A stretch of DNA of 64,000 nucleotides from Gammaproteobacteria bacterium (GCA_021325575.1 JAJPGW010000006.1:1-64000), one strand, 5' to 3'. Counted from the stretch's first letter, positions 35,870 through 45,884 are shown. Notes: generated from the sequence alone by a model not told the origin. Numbers and translations: made by a program.

Positions 35870-37540
35870 ATGCACGATCATGAACCAGAACAGCCTGACT
35901 CTAAACAGGAATCAGCAAAACTGATTGCCCTTCGCAGCTATTTAGATAGCTTCATCTCAAAAGGTTACCCCCCTTATTATATTAATTATTTAAAAAACAC
36001 CCTGGATCGTTCGATACCGACAGAAACCCGCGAAGAATTTGATTTTTACATCAAGCTAATGAATCAAAGAATAGCGATGATGAAAAGATTACATTTTTAT
36101 TTCGAAGGACGTAAAATTGTTAAATTAAGCCATTTGCTTGCGCTTGCCAATAATCCCGAGATGGGTGAATTACAAAACCCGCCTCTTAATGATCCCCGCC
36201 AATTCCCGGCTATTTTCCGAAAAGAACTTGAGGCCTACCTTCCGAAAGAAGAGGCGGAAAAATTTAATGCGCTCTTATTGAACGTCTTGCGTTTAGCAAA
36301 TGAAAAAAAGGGATTAAGACAAACATTAGAAGGACAATTAACTAAAAAAGAATTAGAAAAATTAGAAGAATCAGAAAAAAAATTAAATCGATTAAATGTC
36401 TCGCAGGCAGAATATCAGCAAAAACTATTAGCCAATTTTCAAAATCCAGCAGTTCAGGAAAAAATATTAGCTTATTCGAAGATAGCTTTCTTGAAGAAAA
36501 AAGCTTCTGATCAAATGTCGCAACACATCGATGAACTAAAAGAAGCGCATGCGAAGAGAGAAATAAAGCTTAGAAACCTACAAGCAGGTAAGAAGCAACA
36601 AGTCACTAAACCTATTCCTCCAAAAGAATTAAAAGAATTTAAAGACGAACACGAAAAAACCAAAGTTAGTTTAAAAGAAGAAGATCGCAGACTTTACAGA
36701 GAAGCATTTGTTCAGGCGGGCGGAACCTTTGGTTATGTGGAATCGCACGTAGCATTTTTTATGGGTTGGGCAATCTTTGGTGGTGATGCAGTCGTTCGAG
36801 CGTTCGAAAGGATGAAAAAAGCCTGGGATACCGCCAAAGACAATATCAAACAAGTTTGGAATAATTCCAAAGGTATTTTTGACGGTGTGGAGCAGGTAAC
36901 CAAATATGTATTCAAATCGGCATGGAATTCGACAGTTAATAAAGCGGAAGCAGCTTGGAAGTATGCCAAAGAAAATAAATTAAAAACAACTGCGGCCATT
37001 GTGCTTGGATCCGCTGCAATCGCGGGTATCGTGTGTTTTGCCATTTTCGCTGCTGTTCCCTTTACATTTACCTGTTTGGGTATTGGATTGGCTGCCGCTA
37101 TCAAATGGAGCGTAACAGAATTTAAAAAACGTCGTGATCTCACTAAGAGAGCCGCTGGTTTATTGATTGAAAATGGAACGAGATTAGGCGAACAAAGACA
37201 AGCAGAAGAAACATTGTTTAACAATCTTTCATCGGCTAACACGATAGGAACGATCAGAGATCTGCCTGCTGTTAACACTGAAAAAGGCTACAAGCCTGAT
37301 GTCGAAGGTTCGACCGTATCGGTTTTTCATCGTATTCGCAATTTTTTATTTAATCGATCTTCTAATAAGCCAGCTGATTCTGAGGATGTAGCGCATGCAG
37401 AGAAGCAGGTACCATCGCAAAAACCGGTGAAAAAATTAGACGTGGTCGTCCATGATGAATCCGAAGGAGAAGGCGAGCGCAAAGAAAAAGTGGAAGATGT
37501 CAGAGAAGCTGAGAGTCCTCGATCTAGATTTCATCTTTAA
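35870..37540 (+). CDS. Coiled-coil protein with two membrane segments, possible effector
   Basis: 556 residues. Residues 100-260 are Lys/Glu-rich and predicted coiled coil (QLTKKELEKLEESEKKLNRL). Near 372-412 a hydrophobic pair of helices (TAAIVLGSAAIAGIVCFAIF and a FTFTCLGIGLAAAI segment) could be a membrane hairpin. The C-terminus is acidic and Ser/Arg-rich. No family recognised; hairpin-anchored coiled-coil proteins are common among Legionella and Coxiella effectors that sit on host vacuoles (inference). ATG 35870 follows AGAGGGT. Confidence 0.72.
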   Translation: MHDHEPEQPDSKQESAKLIALRSYLDSFISKGYPPYYINYLKNTLDRSIPTETREEFDFYIKLMNQRIAMMKRLHFYFEGRKIVKLSHLLALANNPEMGELQNPPLNDPRQFPAIFRKELEAYLPKEEAEKFNALLLNVLRLANEKKGLRQTLEGQLTKKELEKLEESEKKLNRLNVSQAEYQQKLLANFQNPAVQEKILAYSKIAFLKKKASDQMSQHIDELKEAHAKREIKLRNLQAGKKQQVTKPIPPKELKEFKDEHEKTKVSLKEEDRRLYREAFVQAGGTFGYVESHVAFFMGWAIFGGDAVVRAFERMKKAWDTAKDNIKQVWNNSKGIFDGVEQVTKYVFKSAWNSTVNKAEAAWKYAKENKLKTTAAIVLGSAAIAGIVCFAIFAAVPFTFTCLGIGLAAAIKWSVTEFKKRRDLTKRAAGLLIENGTRLGEQRQAEETLFNNLSSANTIGTIRDLPAVNTEKGYKPDVEGSTVSVFHRIRNFLFNRSSNKPADSEDVAHAEKQVPSQKPVKKLDVVVHDESEGEGERKEKVEDVREAESPRSRFHL

Positions 37541-37548
37541 AAGTTTTC

Positions 37549-38046
37549 TTATCTCGCAAAAATACCCGTTATCTTCGCACTTTGCAAAACATGCCCCTTC
37601 ATATTTTTTTGTAAAGTTTCAGCATCTGCTGAGATCAAATTTAATTTAGTATCGAGCGCATACAAAGTGAAAATATAATGGTGCGGTTTGCCAGGTGGTG
37701 GACAAGGGCCATTATAAGTTGCGCGTCCCCAACTATTTTTTCCGACAACACTGCCGATCGGCAATTGATTTTCAGCCATATCTTTGACGGTCGCGGGAAT
37801 ATTATAAAGCACCCAATGATACCAAGTGCCGCCAGGTGCATCGGGATCGCTGCAAATTAAGGCAAAGGATTGGGTTTTTTCAGAGGCGGTCGTCCAAGAA
37901 AAAGGAGGTGAAACATCTTTGCCACTGCAAGTGTATTGGGTCGGGATGGTTTCGTTTTCTTTAAACGCACTAGAGGAAATTTCAAAGTCTAACGCATTGG
38001 CCATACTCATAAATAATATCCCTATTAATAATAAAAGAAAGCGCAT
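37549..38046 (-). CDS. PEBP/YbhB-YbcL family protein, periplasmic
   Basis: 165 residues with signal peptide [18 protein letters not shown]. The phosphatidylethanolamine-binding-protein fold has [38 protein letters not shown] and [20 protein letters not shown], both signatures (split here for length). Role in bacteria is unclear. Convergent with the upstream coiled-coil gene. Confidence 0.93.
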   Translation of the reverse strand: MRFLLLLIGILFMSMANALDFEISSSAFKENETIPTQYTCSGKDVSPPFSWTTASEKTQSFALICSDPDAPGGTWYHWVLYNIPATVKDMAENQLPIGSVVGKNSWGRATYNGPCPPPGKPHHYIFTLYALDTKLNLISADAETLQKNMKGHVLQSAKITGIFAR

Positions 38047-38100
38047 GCCGGATCTCCCTATCAGCCACTCCCATCTTTTTTATCATAAATTAACCCCGTC

Positions 38101-38125
38101 ATGCCAGCATGCTCTTAGCTGGCAT
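38101..38125 (+). repeat. Short hairpin upstream of mnmG
   Basis: ATGCCAGC-atgctctta-GCTGGCAT is a perfect 8-bp stem with a 9-nt loop between two divergent genes. It resembles GTCATGCCAGC-type intergenic repeats seen in many genomes, but only one copy is in this window. A regulatory role for mnmG is possible but unsupported. Confidence 0.6.
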
Positions 38126-38176
38126 CTTCCGCCATATTTCTGTACAATTCGCCCTTCACTGGTTTTTAAGCGCTAT

Positions 38177-40045
38177 ATGATCGATTTAAAAAATACATTT
38201 GATGTGATTGTGATTGGCGGCGGCCATGCAGGCACCGAGGCGGCCTTGGCTTCTGCTCGTCTTGGCGCAAAGACGTTATTGCTGACCCACAATATCGAGA
38301 CCCTGGGTCAAATGTCCTGTAATCCAGCCATTGGCGGCATTGGCAAAGGCCATCTCGTCAAAGAGATCGATGCCCTCGGCGGTGTGATGGCACGTGCTAT
38401 TGATCGCGCTGGAATCCAATTTCGTATTTTAAATGCTAGCAAGGGGCCTGCTGTTCGAGCGACTCGTGCGCAAGCGGATCGTGTGCTTTACAAACAGGCC
38501 ATCCGACATTTTCTCGAAACTCAGGAAAATTTATTAATTTTTCAGCAGGCCGTCGACGATATTTTAATTGAAAATGATCGCGTGACGGGTGTTGTTACGC
38601 AAATGGGTTTGAAATTCAAAGCGAAAACAGTCGTCTTAACGGCAGGCACATTTTTGGCTGGCAAAATTCATATTGGTTTAAATAATTATGAAGGCGGTCG
38701 CGCAGGCGATCCACCCGCGAAAAATCTTGCGGCACGGTTGCGCGATTTGAATTTACGGGTCGGACGATTAAAAACGGGAACGCCGCCGCGCATTGATAGC
38801 CGCAGCATTGATTTTTCTGTGATGGAAAAACAAGAAGGCGACAAGCCTACGCCAGTTTTTTCTTTCTTAGGAAAAGTTGAAGACCATCCGCAGCAAATTC
38901 CTTGCTACATTACTCACACCAATGACAAAACGCATGACATTATTCGCAGTGGGCTTGGTCAATCGCCGATGTATGCCGGCGTAATTGAAGGCATTGGTCC
39001 ACGTTATTGTCCATCCATTGAAGATAAAGTCGTACGATTTGCCGATAAAAATTCGCATCAGATTTTTGTGGAACCGGAAGGGTTAACTACGTTTGAAATT
39101 TATCCCAATGGAATTTCCACCAGTTTGCCCTTTGAAATCCAAATAGAATTTGTGCGCTCGATGCGTGGATTTGAAAATGCGCATATTACTCGCCCGGGTT
39201 ATGCAATTGAATATGATTTTTTTGATCCGCGGGATTTAAAATTTTCACTGGAAACCAAAGCGATTTCGGGATTATTTTTTGCGGGACAAATTAATGGGAC
39301 GACCGGCTACGAAGAAGCTGCGGCGCAAGGATTAATTGCGGGATTAAATGCCGCATTGCAATCGCAAGAAAAAGATCCGTGGACACCGCGTCGTGACGAA
39401 GCTTACATCGGTGTTTTAATTGACGATTTAATTACACGTGGTACGCAAGAACCCTATCGCATGTTTACTAGTCGCGCTGAATATCGCTTGATGTTGCGTG
39501 AAGACAATGCGGATTTACGATTAACGCAAAAAGGATTCGAATTAGGAATAGTTCCCGCAGATCATTTTTCCTTGTTTGAAAATAAACGCGCATTAATCGC
39601 GAGCGAACAAGAGCGCATGCATAAAACATTTGTTCGTCCCGATACAGAAATGGCAAAACAAATTGAAAAAATATTGCAGCAACCTCTGGCGCGTGAATAT
39701 CGTGTTATGGATATTTTGCGGCGCCCGCATGTGGCGTATGCTGAATTAATGACGGTCGAAGGTATCGGGCCTGGTGTTGATGATGACAAGATTGCCGAAC
39801 AATTGGAAATCCAGGCGCGTTATGCGGGTTATATCGATCGACAAGAAGATGAGATTGCGCGGCAAATGCGGCATGAAATGACGAAAATTCCTGTTGATTT
39901 CGATTATGCGCGGGTGCCGAGTTTGTCTAACGAAGTTCGGCAAAAATTATCCTCGATTCGGCCAGAAACAATAGGTATTGCTTCGCGAATTCCTGGAGTT
40001 ACGCCGGCGGCGATTTCTTTGCTTCTGGTTTATTTGAAGAAATAA
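38177..40045 (+). CDS. mnmG: tRNA uridine-5-carboxymethylaminomethyl enzyme MnmG (GidA)
   Basis: 622 residues. FAD-binding motif [19 protein letters not shown], the [21 protein letters not shown] box with the catalytic cysteine, and the C-terminal [10 protein letters not shown] signature. Works with MnmE to modify the wobble uridine. Open frame extends upstream to 37826, but ATG 38177 gives the family start. The usual partner rsmG is not next; instead an accessory region runs to 58646. Confidence 0.97.
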   Translation: MIDLKNTFDVIVIGGGHAGTEAALASARLGAKTLLLTHNIETLGQMSCNPAIGGIGKGHLVKEIDALGGVMARAIDRAGIQFRILNASKGPAVRATRAQADRVLYKQAIRHFLETQENLLIFQQAVDDILIENDRVTGVVTQMGLKFKAKTVVLTAGTFLAGKIHIGLNNYEGGRAGDPPAKNLAARLRDLNLRVGRLKTGTPPRIDSRSIDFSVMEKQEGDKPTPVFSFLGKVEDHPQQIPCYITHTNDKTHDIIRSGLGQSPMYAGVIEGIGPRYCPSIEDKVVRFADKNSHQIFVEPEGLTTFEIYPNGISTSLPFEIQIEFVRSMRGFENAHITRPGYAIEYDFFDPRDLKFSLETKAISGLFFAGQINGTTGYEEAAAQGLIAGLNAALQSQEKDPWTPRRDEAYIGVLIDDLITRGTQEPYRMFTSRAEYRLMLREDNADLRLTQKGFELGIVPADHFSLFENKRALIASEQERMHKTFVRPDTEMAKQIEKILQQPLAREYRVMDILRRPHVAYAELMTVEGIGPGVDDDKIAEQLEIQARYAGYIDRQEDEIARQMRHEMTKIPVDFDYARVPSLSNEVRQKLSSIRPETIGIASRIPGVTPAAISLLLVYLKK

Positions 40046-40047
40046 CT

Positions 40048-40206
40048 TTTTTGGGGCAGGCGCCAGGCTTTAGCATTTTGTTTTTAAAAATGCTTTTGAA
40101 TTGGGCCGAGATTCTTTTGACCATCGTTTTTGGGGCAGGCGTCAGGCTTTAGCATTTTGTTTTTAAAAATGCTCTTGAATTGGGGTGTGCTTCTTTTTGG
40201 CCATCG
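40048..40206 (+). repeat. 79-bp tandem duplication after mnmG
   Basis: Copies at 40048-40126 and 40127-40206 share TTTTTGGGGCAGGCG, CAGGCTTTAGCATTTTG, then TTTTTAAAAATGC, TTGAATTGGG and a CCATCG end, with a handful of substitutions. No gene is seen in 40046-40460. A diverged third relative lies near 40402-40441. An inverted partial copy is at 40333-40365. Confidence 0.9.
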
Positions 40207-40332
40207 GCTTCGAACTTATAATCGCGTTTTTATGAATTTGATGTTGTTCTGAGCGCGTAATAGGAGATTCTCCTTGGCCGATTTTTTCGAGCCGTGATTG
40301 AGCTTTCGTGTTTGTAAGATATTTTTCAGTTC

Positions 40333-40365
40333 GCATTTTTAAAAACAAAATGCTAAAGCCTGACG
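40333..40365 (-). repeat. Inverted partial copy of the 79-bp repeat
   Basis: The minus strand reads GCGTCAGGCTTTAGCATTTT then GTTTTTAAAAATGC, matching 40140-40172 exactly. The pair would form a long stem-loop across about 160 bp. A 61-codon frame here is not credible as a gene. Confidence 0.9.
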
Positions 40366-40460
40366 CTTTGAGTTAAAGGGAAATTGAAGCTTGTTGGGCT
40401 GGCGTCAAGATTTAACAAAATCCTATTTTTAAAATTAAGCGCTGAAAGCGCGTAACATCA

Positions 40461-41750
40461 TTATTTAACAACGTGATGTAAAAGTGTCTTTCCGCTGCCT
40501 TCTTTCATTTTCACAGCAGCAATCAATGCCATGATCGCAGCAACAATAATATTAAAGCTCGGCGCTTCGGCAAAATGTAATTTGTAAATTAAATACGTTG
40601 CAACAACGGGTGCAGATCCCGCAAAAATTGCAAATCCAATGTTATATGAAATCGCAATACCAGAATATCTCACGTGAGTGGGAAAAAGTTCAGCTAACGT
40701 TGTCGGAACGGTTCCGACAATTCCCGCAGCCAGAATGCCAAAACAATTCAGACCAACTATTTTCATTATTAAACTTGCGTGAGTCAGCAAGGTGTATAAA
40801 GGATAAGACGCGAGCAAGATCAAAAATGCCGAGCTGAAAATAATCGGTTTTCGCCCGACCTTGTCAGATAAATATCCCATGATTGGAATAAACAATGCAA
40901 AAATCACGACATTATAGGAATTTAAAATTAGTGCAGTATTTAAATGCACATGCGCTTCGGTATCGAGAAAAGTTGGCATATACAAAAAAACTTGCGCAAT
41001 CAGAACGGCAAATAACCAGACGAGTCCCACACCTTGCATCACCTCACTATAATGAATTCGAAATAAATGGCGCACGGGATTTTTTAATATATCTTCGTTT
41101 TGTTCAAGCGTTTTAAAGTAAGCCGTTTCTGCAATTTTACTTCGGAGATAAAATCCAACGACCGCGATTATTAATCCCAGAAAAAAACCGATTCGCCATC
41201 CCCAGGAAATTAAATGTTCGTGTGTTAATAACGAAGTAGTGAGCGCTGCGACTGCTGAAGAAAGCAGCAAACCTACATTCACTGCAAAAAATACTGTACT
41301 GCAAGATAATCCTCGCTTATGATTATCGGAATATTCTGCAACAAAAGAAATCGCGCCGGGCAAATCACCCCCTATCGCAAATCCCTGTAAAATTCTGAAA
41401 ATAACAAGCAGAATGGGAGCGGCAACACCAATCGTTGCATAAGTCGGCAAACAACCAATAGCAACTGTCGCAATCGCCATTATAGTGATTGAAATTAACA
41501 TGCCCCGCTTACGGCCAAATTTATCTCCATAATGCCCAAAAACAATTCCTCCAATCGGCCTCGCTAAATAACCGATGGCAAAAATGGCTAATGCGTTTAA
41601 AAGCGACAGAAAATTATTTTTAACCGGGAAAAATAACTGAGCAAAAATGGGGGCAAAAAAAACATAGAGAATAAAATCATAATTTTCCAGCCCTCCGCCG
41701 ATGCTGGAAATTAGGACGGCTTTGGTTTTGCTAGTGGATAATTGTTGCAT
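40461..41750 (-). CDS. MFS transporter, metabolite:H+ symporter (ProP-like) family
   Basis: 429 residues with about twelve hydrophobic segments. The MFS loop GHYGDKFGRKRGM and its partner GYLSDKVGRKPIIF are present, as is NYDFILYVFFAPIFA near the N-terminus, typical of the MHS family of proline/betaine and organic-acid symporters. Substrate unknown. It is the first gene of the accessory region after mnmG, transcribed toward it. Confidence 0.92.
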   Translation of the reverse strand: MQQLSTSKTKAVLISSIGGGLENYDFILYVFFAPIFAQLFFPVKNNFLSLLNALAIFAIGYLARPIGGIVFGHYGDKFGRKRGMLISITIMAIATVAIGCLPTYATIGVAAPILLVIFRILQGFAIGGDLPGAISFVAEYSDNHKRGLSCSTVFFAVNVGLLLSSAVAALTTSLLTHEHLISWGWRIGFFLGLIIAVVGFYLRSKIAETAYFKTLEQNEDILKNPVRHLFRIHYSEVMQGVGLVWLFAVLIAQVFLYMPTFLDTEAHVHLNTALILNSYNVVIFALFIPIMGYLSDKVGRKPIIFSSAFLILLASYPLYTLLTHASLIMKIVGLNCFGILAAGIVGTVPTTLAELFPTHVRYSGIAISYNIGFAIFAGSAPVVATYLIYKLHFAEAPSFNIIVAAIMALIAAVKMKEGSGKTLLHHVVK

Positions 41751-41805
41751 TGAGGGCGCCTTATAAAAATAAGTGATTGAATAATCAGATGATTTAATAT
41801 AATAT

Positions 41806-41831
41806 CAGGTGTATTTTAATTTGTACACCTG
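41806..41831 (+). promoter_or_regulatory. Candidate operator of the TumE/TumA module
   Basis: CAGGTGTA-N10-TACACCTG is a perfect 8-bp inverted repeat, 35 bp before the toxin ATG. A TATACT -10-like hexamer (41857-41862) lies between. The antitoxin of the downstream module is the likely binder (inference). Confidence 0.55.
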
Positions 41832-41866
41832 TTTGTCTTTATATACACATTTATGGTATACTAAAT

Positions 41867-42205
41867 ATGAAAAAGAATAAAAAGCAACGTAAGCCAACCG
41901 GCCATTCGCTTATAGAGGATGAAGTAATAGAGCTTACCAAATCACAAGGCAATGGCATTTTAAGAAGGCAAATATGGGTTAATAACAACGGCGAAGTTAC
42001 GCGATACAGCTTAACTTACATTAATTACCAATTATTTGCGCATGATAATGGAAGAGTGCTGGGTTACGATAATGCGCATGGATATCATCATAAACATTAT
42101 TTTGGCGAAATAGAGCCGATTGTTTTCAAAAATTTTCAGGAAATTGAAAATCGGTTCCAAAAAGATTTTGAGGTATTACATGAACGCTTCAAGAAAAAAA
42201 GATAA
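41867..42205 (+). CDS. TumE-family toxin
   Basis: 112 residues. The motif SLTYINYQLFAHDNGRVLGYDNAHGYHHKHYFG matches the TumE (DUF6516) toxin family, notably DNGRVLGYDNAHG and the HHKH histidines (split here only as names). Toxins of this family are probably ribonuclease-like. It overlaps the HTH antitoxin by 26 bp; the toxin-first order is usual for this family. Confidence 0.85.
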   Translation: MKKNKKQRKPTGHSLIEDEVIELTKSQGNGILRRQIWVNNNGEVTRYSLTYINYQLFAHDNGRVLGYDNAHGYHHKHYFGEIEPIVFKNFQEIENRFQKDFEVLHERFKKKR

Positions 42206-42584
42206 AGTAACCATCATTGTTAAGACTGGAACACGGGATGAATTTTTTGCGCGAGGGAAAAAAATCGCAAAAATGTTGGATGAACGAAAAACGCTGACCC
42301 CTTACCGAGCCATTGTTTTTGAAGATCCAGACGATCTTGTATTATTTCTTACAAAAATGAAACTTTCTTTGCTCGAAGCGCTGCGTAAGCACCCCTATGC
42401 TATTTCTGATTTAGCCAAAAAATTACATCGAAGTCGCGCTTCGGTTGATAAGGATGTGCGGTTATTGGAATCAGTTGGGATTGTCAAAAGCGAATATGTC
42501 GTTAATCCAGGGCATGGTAGACATCGCATTATTAAAGCGATTGATCCCAACCCAATTAAATTACTCGTAGAAACTGTTATTTAA
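42180..42584 (+). CDS. TumA-type HTH antitoxin
   Basis: 134 residues with an N-terminal VTIIVKTGTRDEFFARGKKIAKML part and a C-terminal winged helix (LRKHPYAISDLAKKLHRS, SVDKDVRLLESVGIVKSEY). This is the MarR-like antitoxin that pairs with TumE. The frame is open to 42120, but ATG 42180 gives the best N-terminus and the normal overlap. Confidence 0.83.
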   Translation: MNASRKKDKVTIIVKTGTRDEFFARGKKIAKMLDERKTLTPYRAIVFEDPDDLVLFLTKMKLSLLEALRKHPYAISDLAKKLHRSRASVDKDVRLLESVGIVKSEYVVNPGHGRHRIIKAIDPNPIKLLVETVI

Positions 42585-42604
42585 TTTATTAGCGGAAACC
42601 TTAG

Positions 42605-42778
42605 GACTTCGAATGGATAGCCTTTTACTTTGCTCGTAATTGGACACATCAGCGCAAGACCCACTGCGCCATTATAGGAAGCAGGTGAAACGACTACCGC
42701 AGGACGCAGACCAGCCTGCTCATGCCCAGCTTTGGGATTAAATTCGAGCCAGACCAAATCACCTTGATCAGGAATATA
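42605..42778 (-). pseudogene. MazF N-terminal two thirds, inverted
   Basis: The minus strand codes YIPDQGDLVWLEFNPKAGHEQ...RPAVVVSPASYNGAVGLALMCP...KGYPFEV, the N-terminal two thirds of an MazF/PemK endoribonuclease with the conserved GDLVW, RPAVV and SKVKGYPFEV. After V the frame becomes unrelated and stops. The remaining C-terminal part lies on the opposite strand at 42776-42934. The initiation codon of the original gene could not be located. Confidence 0.85.
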
Positions 42779-42934
42779 CCAAAAAATTCTAAAATCCACG
42801 GTGCGATTTTGTCTGATCAAATCAAAAGCTTAAATTGGCAAATTAGAAATGCAAAATTTATCAGTAAATTATCGGATGAAATCATGCTGGAAGTGATAGA
42901 AAAAATTCAAATGATCATCTCGTATCAGCAATAA
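42776..42934 (+). pseudogene. MazF C-terminal third, original orientation
   Basis: The plus strand reads IPKNSKIHGAILSDQIKSLNW..., ending in IEKIQMIISYQQ; it aligns with the E. coli MazF segment after its GYPFEV, GVALADQVKSIAW. Joining minus-strand V at 42605 to the ATA at 42776 would restore the family spacing. The 3' end overlaps that of lanM. No intact mazE is seen. Confidence 0.85.
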
Positions 42935-45855
42935 AAAATTGAAGGCACCTTATCAGGATTTGCTATTCGCATGAATTCATAGGCAACACCGGCAATACCC
43001 GTCATCAAGCCGGGTAATGGAAGTGTTCCAGAAACTTCCAGATTAATTCCAGATACCTGGATGTTCAGAATCAGTCTTGAAACTAGTCCATTAAATTGCG
43101 AGTCTGACAAGATTTTTTTCTGACAGCACTGAAGTAAAAATTCAATATTTCCCAGTTCACCATGACACAAATTGTGATAGGTTCCAAAACTCTGTTCTAT
43201 CGTTGACTGAACTGCCAAATTAATTTCATTATCAATTGTGCTATCGACATTGTCATCCAACATGTATAACCGGGCCAACCCAATGCCAGGTGCACCATGA
43301 CACCATGCGTAGCTATGATTGTTATTGCCGTTACGAAAATCAGGCCAGTTATTTTTTTCAGGATTGAAATAAGATCTTTCATAAGCCAATGCTTTTTGAA
43401 TCCAGTAACTAATTTGATTTTTTTCTAGAATCTGATTCGCTTTCGTCAATGCTAAAACAAATCCAGCTATTCCATGAGAGTAACCTAATAAGGGTTGTGA
43501 GCTGATGGGTTTTGTAACGCATGAAGGAGTTTCATCTGGTTTAGGATAACAAGACAGAATTTGTTTAGATGCTTTCAGAATAAGCTCATCTAGAATGGAT
43601 TCGTTTCGATTTTTTCTTAATGTTAGCAAGGATAGAATAAGCCCCGCAGATCCACTGATAATATCGAGATTTTTATCTTGATCAATTAAATTAGTTGCTA
43701 AGCGTAATAATGCTTGGAGTTCTGGTTCAATTCGTTTATCGGGTAATAGTGAATTGAAAACCGTTAAAAAATAAAGTAATCCACCGAGTCCTGAATAAGC
43801 GCCCACGGTTTTAATTTTTTCTCTTTCGACTGATAATATGGCTAAAATAGTATTGAGCACTTGCCGTGCTATCATTTCAAAGCCCTTATCTTGAAAAAAT
43901 AATGCGCCGTAAGCAAATGATAAACCTATTCCAGTTAAACCATTATACAAATCAATATCAGTAAAACGCGCGGTCCAGGTATCAATTGCTACAATCTCGA
44001 CCGCAGACCACTTAATTTGATCATGTTGTAAGATATGATAATTACTGAGTTGGTCGAGTGCTTCTTTAGCGATTTTGAGCGACGCATCTTTTATTTGTTC
44101 TGTTGTGTATGGTTTTACATTAGGTTGAGAAACTTTGTTTTTGGGAATTTTCTTATTTTTTTGATTTAAACGCAAAGCAATAAAACTATTCTCAATAATG
44201 ATTTTTTGTAATTTTAAATCTTCTTCACTAAAATGCGTGTTAAGAAAATCAAAAATTCGCTCGATAGCGGATTTTTTAATGGGAATAGGCAATGATTTTT
44301 TCTGCGAATCATAAACCGCATATCCATTTGCAGGTATAGAAAAATAAGGAATATTATTTTCTAATAAATCCTGTAATTCAGATGGAATGAGATCGTTAAA
44401 CCATTCGACAGCAGGCATGGGTGATTTTAGCCATAAAAAGTGCTCATGATATTTTTTACTATCATGTAATAAAATGGGATGAAAACTTTCAAATAATAAT
44501 TTGCCGTAAATGTGGGTAGCACGGAATACGATTCGTATAGTGGCATTAGAAAATTCTAATAAGATACTATCGCTTGCCAATAGTTGTGACTTGTTTTGTA
44601 AAAGCACGCGGTATACGGATTCAAAACCTTGCATCACATCCGATTGATAATCTTCTGGATTGATGGCTCTGTCATTAAAAAAAGGTAAATTTTGCATTGT
44701 TGGCAACTGATCTGTTTCCCGCACTACACACATTTCATCGGTGTTAGGATTTTTCCATTGCATTTTTTGATATAACGATTTTTGATTTCCCTTCGCTGCT
44801 ATAGCACTTAAATCTATCCCATCAAAATCATCATTCGACATCACTCGGCCCGGCAGAAGCATCGTATCACTGACGAAATTTCTTGAGTCAATTACATCGA
44901 CGCGGCCATCATTTATTTGAGGGCGTAGCGCGCACTCAAAATCGATTAAAATAGGATGGGAGCCATTGGCAATGATATTTTCTGCGTGAATATCAGTTGA
45001 GCCTAAGAGATGACTTAAGGCCAGCAATGCCCCCATGCGCTGATAAAACAGCTCGATTTCCTGTTCACTCTGACAAGGTAAATGCGAAATAAATTCGCAC
45101 CAGCCATAATTTTTATTAGCAATCATTTTTTGCTGATATAAATTGAATTCTGGCAATTTTAAATTTAACCACGCGATTAACTTCTGAAATGCTTGGTCGA
45201 TGGCCAGTGGGCGTGGTTTATAAACAAGTTTAATCCTGTTTCCACTGCTCTCAAATTCAAGAATGCAGACGCATTTCCCATTATTATGTCGATCGCCGCT
45301 CTGAACGAGATTAACTAATGAGCAATCATTTTTTCCAGAAAAAAAAGTGTCACAAATTAGAAAATAATCATCATTAAGCCTTAATAACAATTCGATCATG
45401 TTTTTTATGTATTGCGAATAAGCATTTTGAATAGTATCTTTCAGAACAGGATATTTATTAAAAAGTGCGAGTGTGGTTTCTTTTTGTGACAATAATTGAA
45501 TAAAATATTGATATCGATTTGATGAATTGTCCCCCAGCAATTTTTTATTTTTAGCCGCCACTTGCATTTCATATACGCAAACACGACTTATGATGGGAAG
45601 AAATAATTTCGTTAGATCTGATAAAATCACATCTTTGATGGTATTTTTATTAATAATTTTAGTTAGTATTGAATGAGTTTGAACTGTCTTCATCAATGCT
45701 AATTCCGCATGAGAAAATAGCGGAGCAAGATTTATAATAAAATCCACCCCCGGGTTTTTTTGATCTCGAATTGCTGCATTCCATATCGAGAGATCTGCAT
45801 GGTGACCAGAAAGAATAGCGATGATATCTAATGTTTCGTTTTTATCTGATTTCAT
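42925..45855 (-). CDS. Class II lanthipeptide synthetase LanM
   Basis: 976 residues, the usual LanM length. The N-terminal half is the DUF4135 dehydratase, which phosphorylates then eliminates Ser/Thr. Its kinase-like loop is STDIHAENIIANGSHPILID followed by FECA, giving D288, H290, N293, D305 and E307. The C-terminal half is a LanC-like cyclase with GxxG repeats (GYSHGIAGFVLALTKA, MTGIAGVAYEFM) and zinc ligands C852 in WCHGAPG and C897-H898 in CHGELG. Both activities therefore look intact. Two precursor genes lie 58 and 250 bp upstream on the same strand. No lanT, lanP or immunity gene is adjacent. Its end overlaps the mazF remnant. Confidence 0.97.
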   Translation of the reverse strand: MKSDKNETLDIIAILSGHHADLSIWNAAIRDQKNPGVDFIINLAPLFSHAELALMKTVQTHSILTKIINKNTIKDVILSDLTKLFLPIISRVCVYEMQVAAKNKKLLGDNSSNRYQYFIQLLSQKETTLALFNKYPVLKDTIQNAYSQYIKNMIELLLRLNDDYFLICDTFFSGKNDCSLVNLVQSGDRHNNGKCVCILEFESSGNRIKLVYKPRPLAIDQAFQKLIAWLNLKLPEFNLYQQKMIANKNYGWCEFISHLPCQSEQEIELFYQRMGALLALSHLLGSTDIHAENIIANGSHPILIDFECALRPQINDGRVDVIDSRNFVSDTMLLPGRVMSNDDFDGIDLSAIAAKGNQKSLYQKMQWKNPNTDEMCVVRETDQLPTMQNLPFFNDRAINPEDYQSDVMQGFESVYRVLLQNKSQLLASDSILLEFSNATIRIVFRATHIYGKLLFESFHPILLHDSKKYHEHFLWLKSPMPAVEWFNDLIPSELQDLLENNIPYFSIPANGYAVYDSQKKSLPIPIKKSAIERIFDFLNTHFSEEDLKLQKIIIENSFIALRLNQKNKKIPKNKVSQPNVKPYTTEQIKDASLKIAKEALDQLSNYHILQHDQIKWSAVEIVAIDTWTARFTDIDLYNGLTGIGLSFAYGALFFQDKGFEMIARQVLNTILAILSVEREKIKTVGAYSGLGGLLYFLTVFNSLLPDKRIEPELQALLRLATNLIDQDKNLDIISGSAGLILSLLTLRKNRNESILDELILKASKQILSCYPKPDETPSCVTKPISSQPLLGYSHGIAGFVLALTKANQILEKNQISYWIQKALAYERSYFNPEKNNWPDFRNGNNNHSYAWCHGAPGIGLARLYMLDDNVDSTIDNEINLAVQSTIEQSFGTYHNLCHGELGNIEFLLQCCQKKILSDSQFNGLVSRLILNIQVSGINLEVSGTLPLPGLMTGIAGVAYEFMRIANPDKVPSIFYC

Positions 45856-45884
45856 TTTGCAGGTTACTCAAAAAGGCGACAAAA

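Noticed and set aside
37826-38176. N-terminal extension of MnmG
   Set aside because: The extension is antisense to the PEBP gene and does not match MnmG; ATG 38177 gives the family start.
40163-40348. 61-codon frame on the minus strand after mnmG
   Set aside because: It overlaps the repeat copies, has no family resemblance and no ribosome site.
40461-41750. MFS protein as the lanthipeptide exporter
   Set aside because: It belongs to the metabolite:H+ symporter type, faces the other way from a TA module and is not in the lanM operon; lanthipeptides are normally exported by ABC transporters.
42722-42934. 70-codon plus-strand ORF taken as one intact gene
   Set aside because: Its first 18 residues are antisense to the inverted MazF part; only the portion from 42776 matches MazF.
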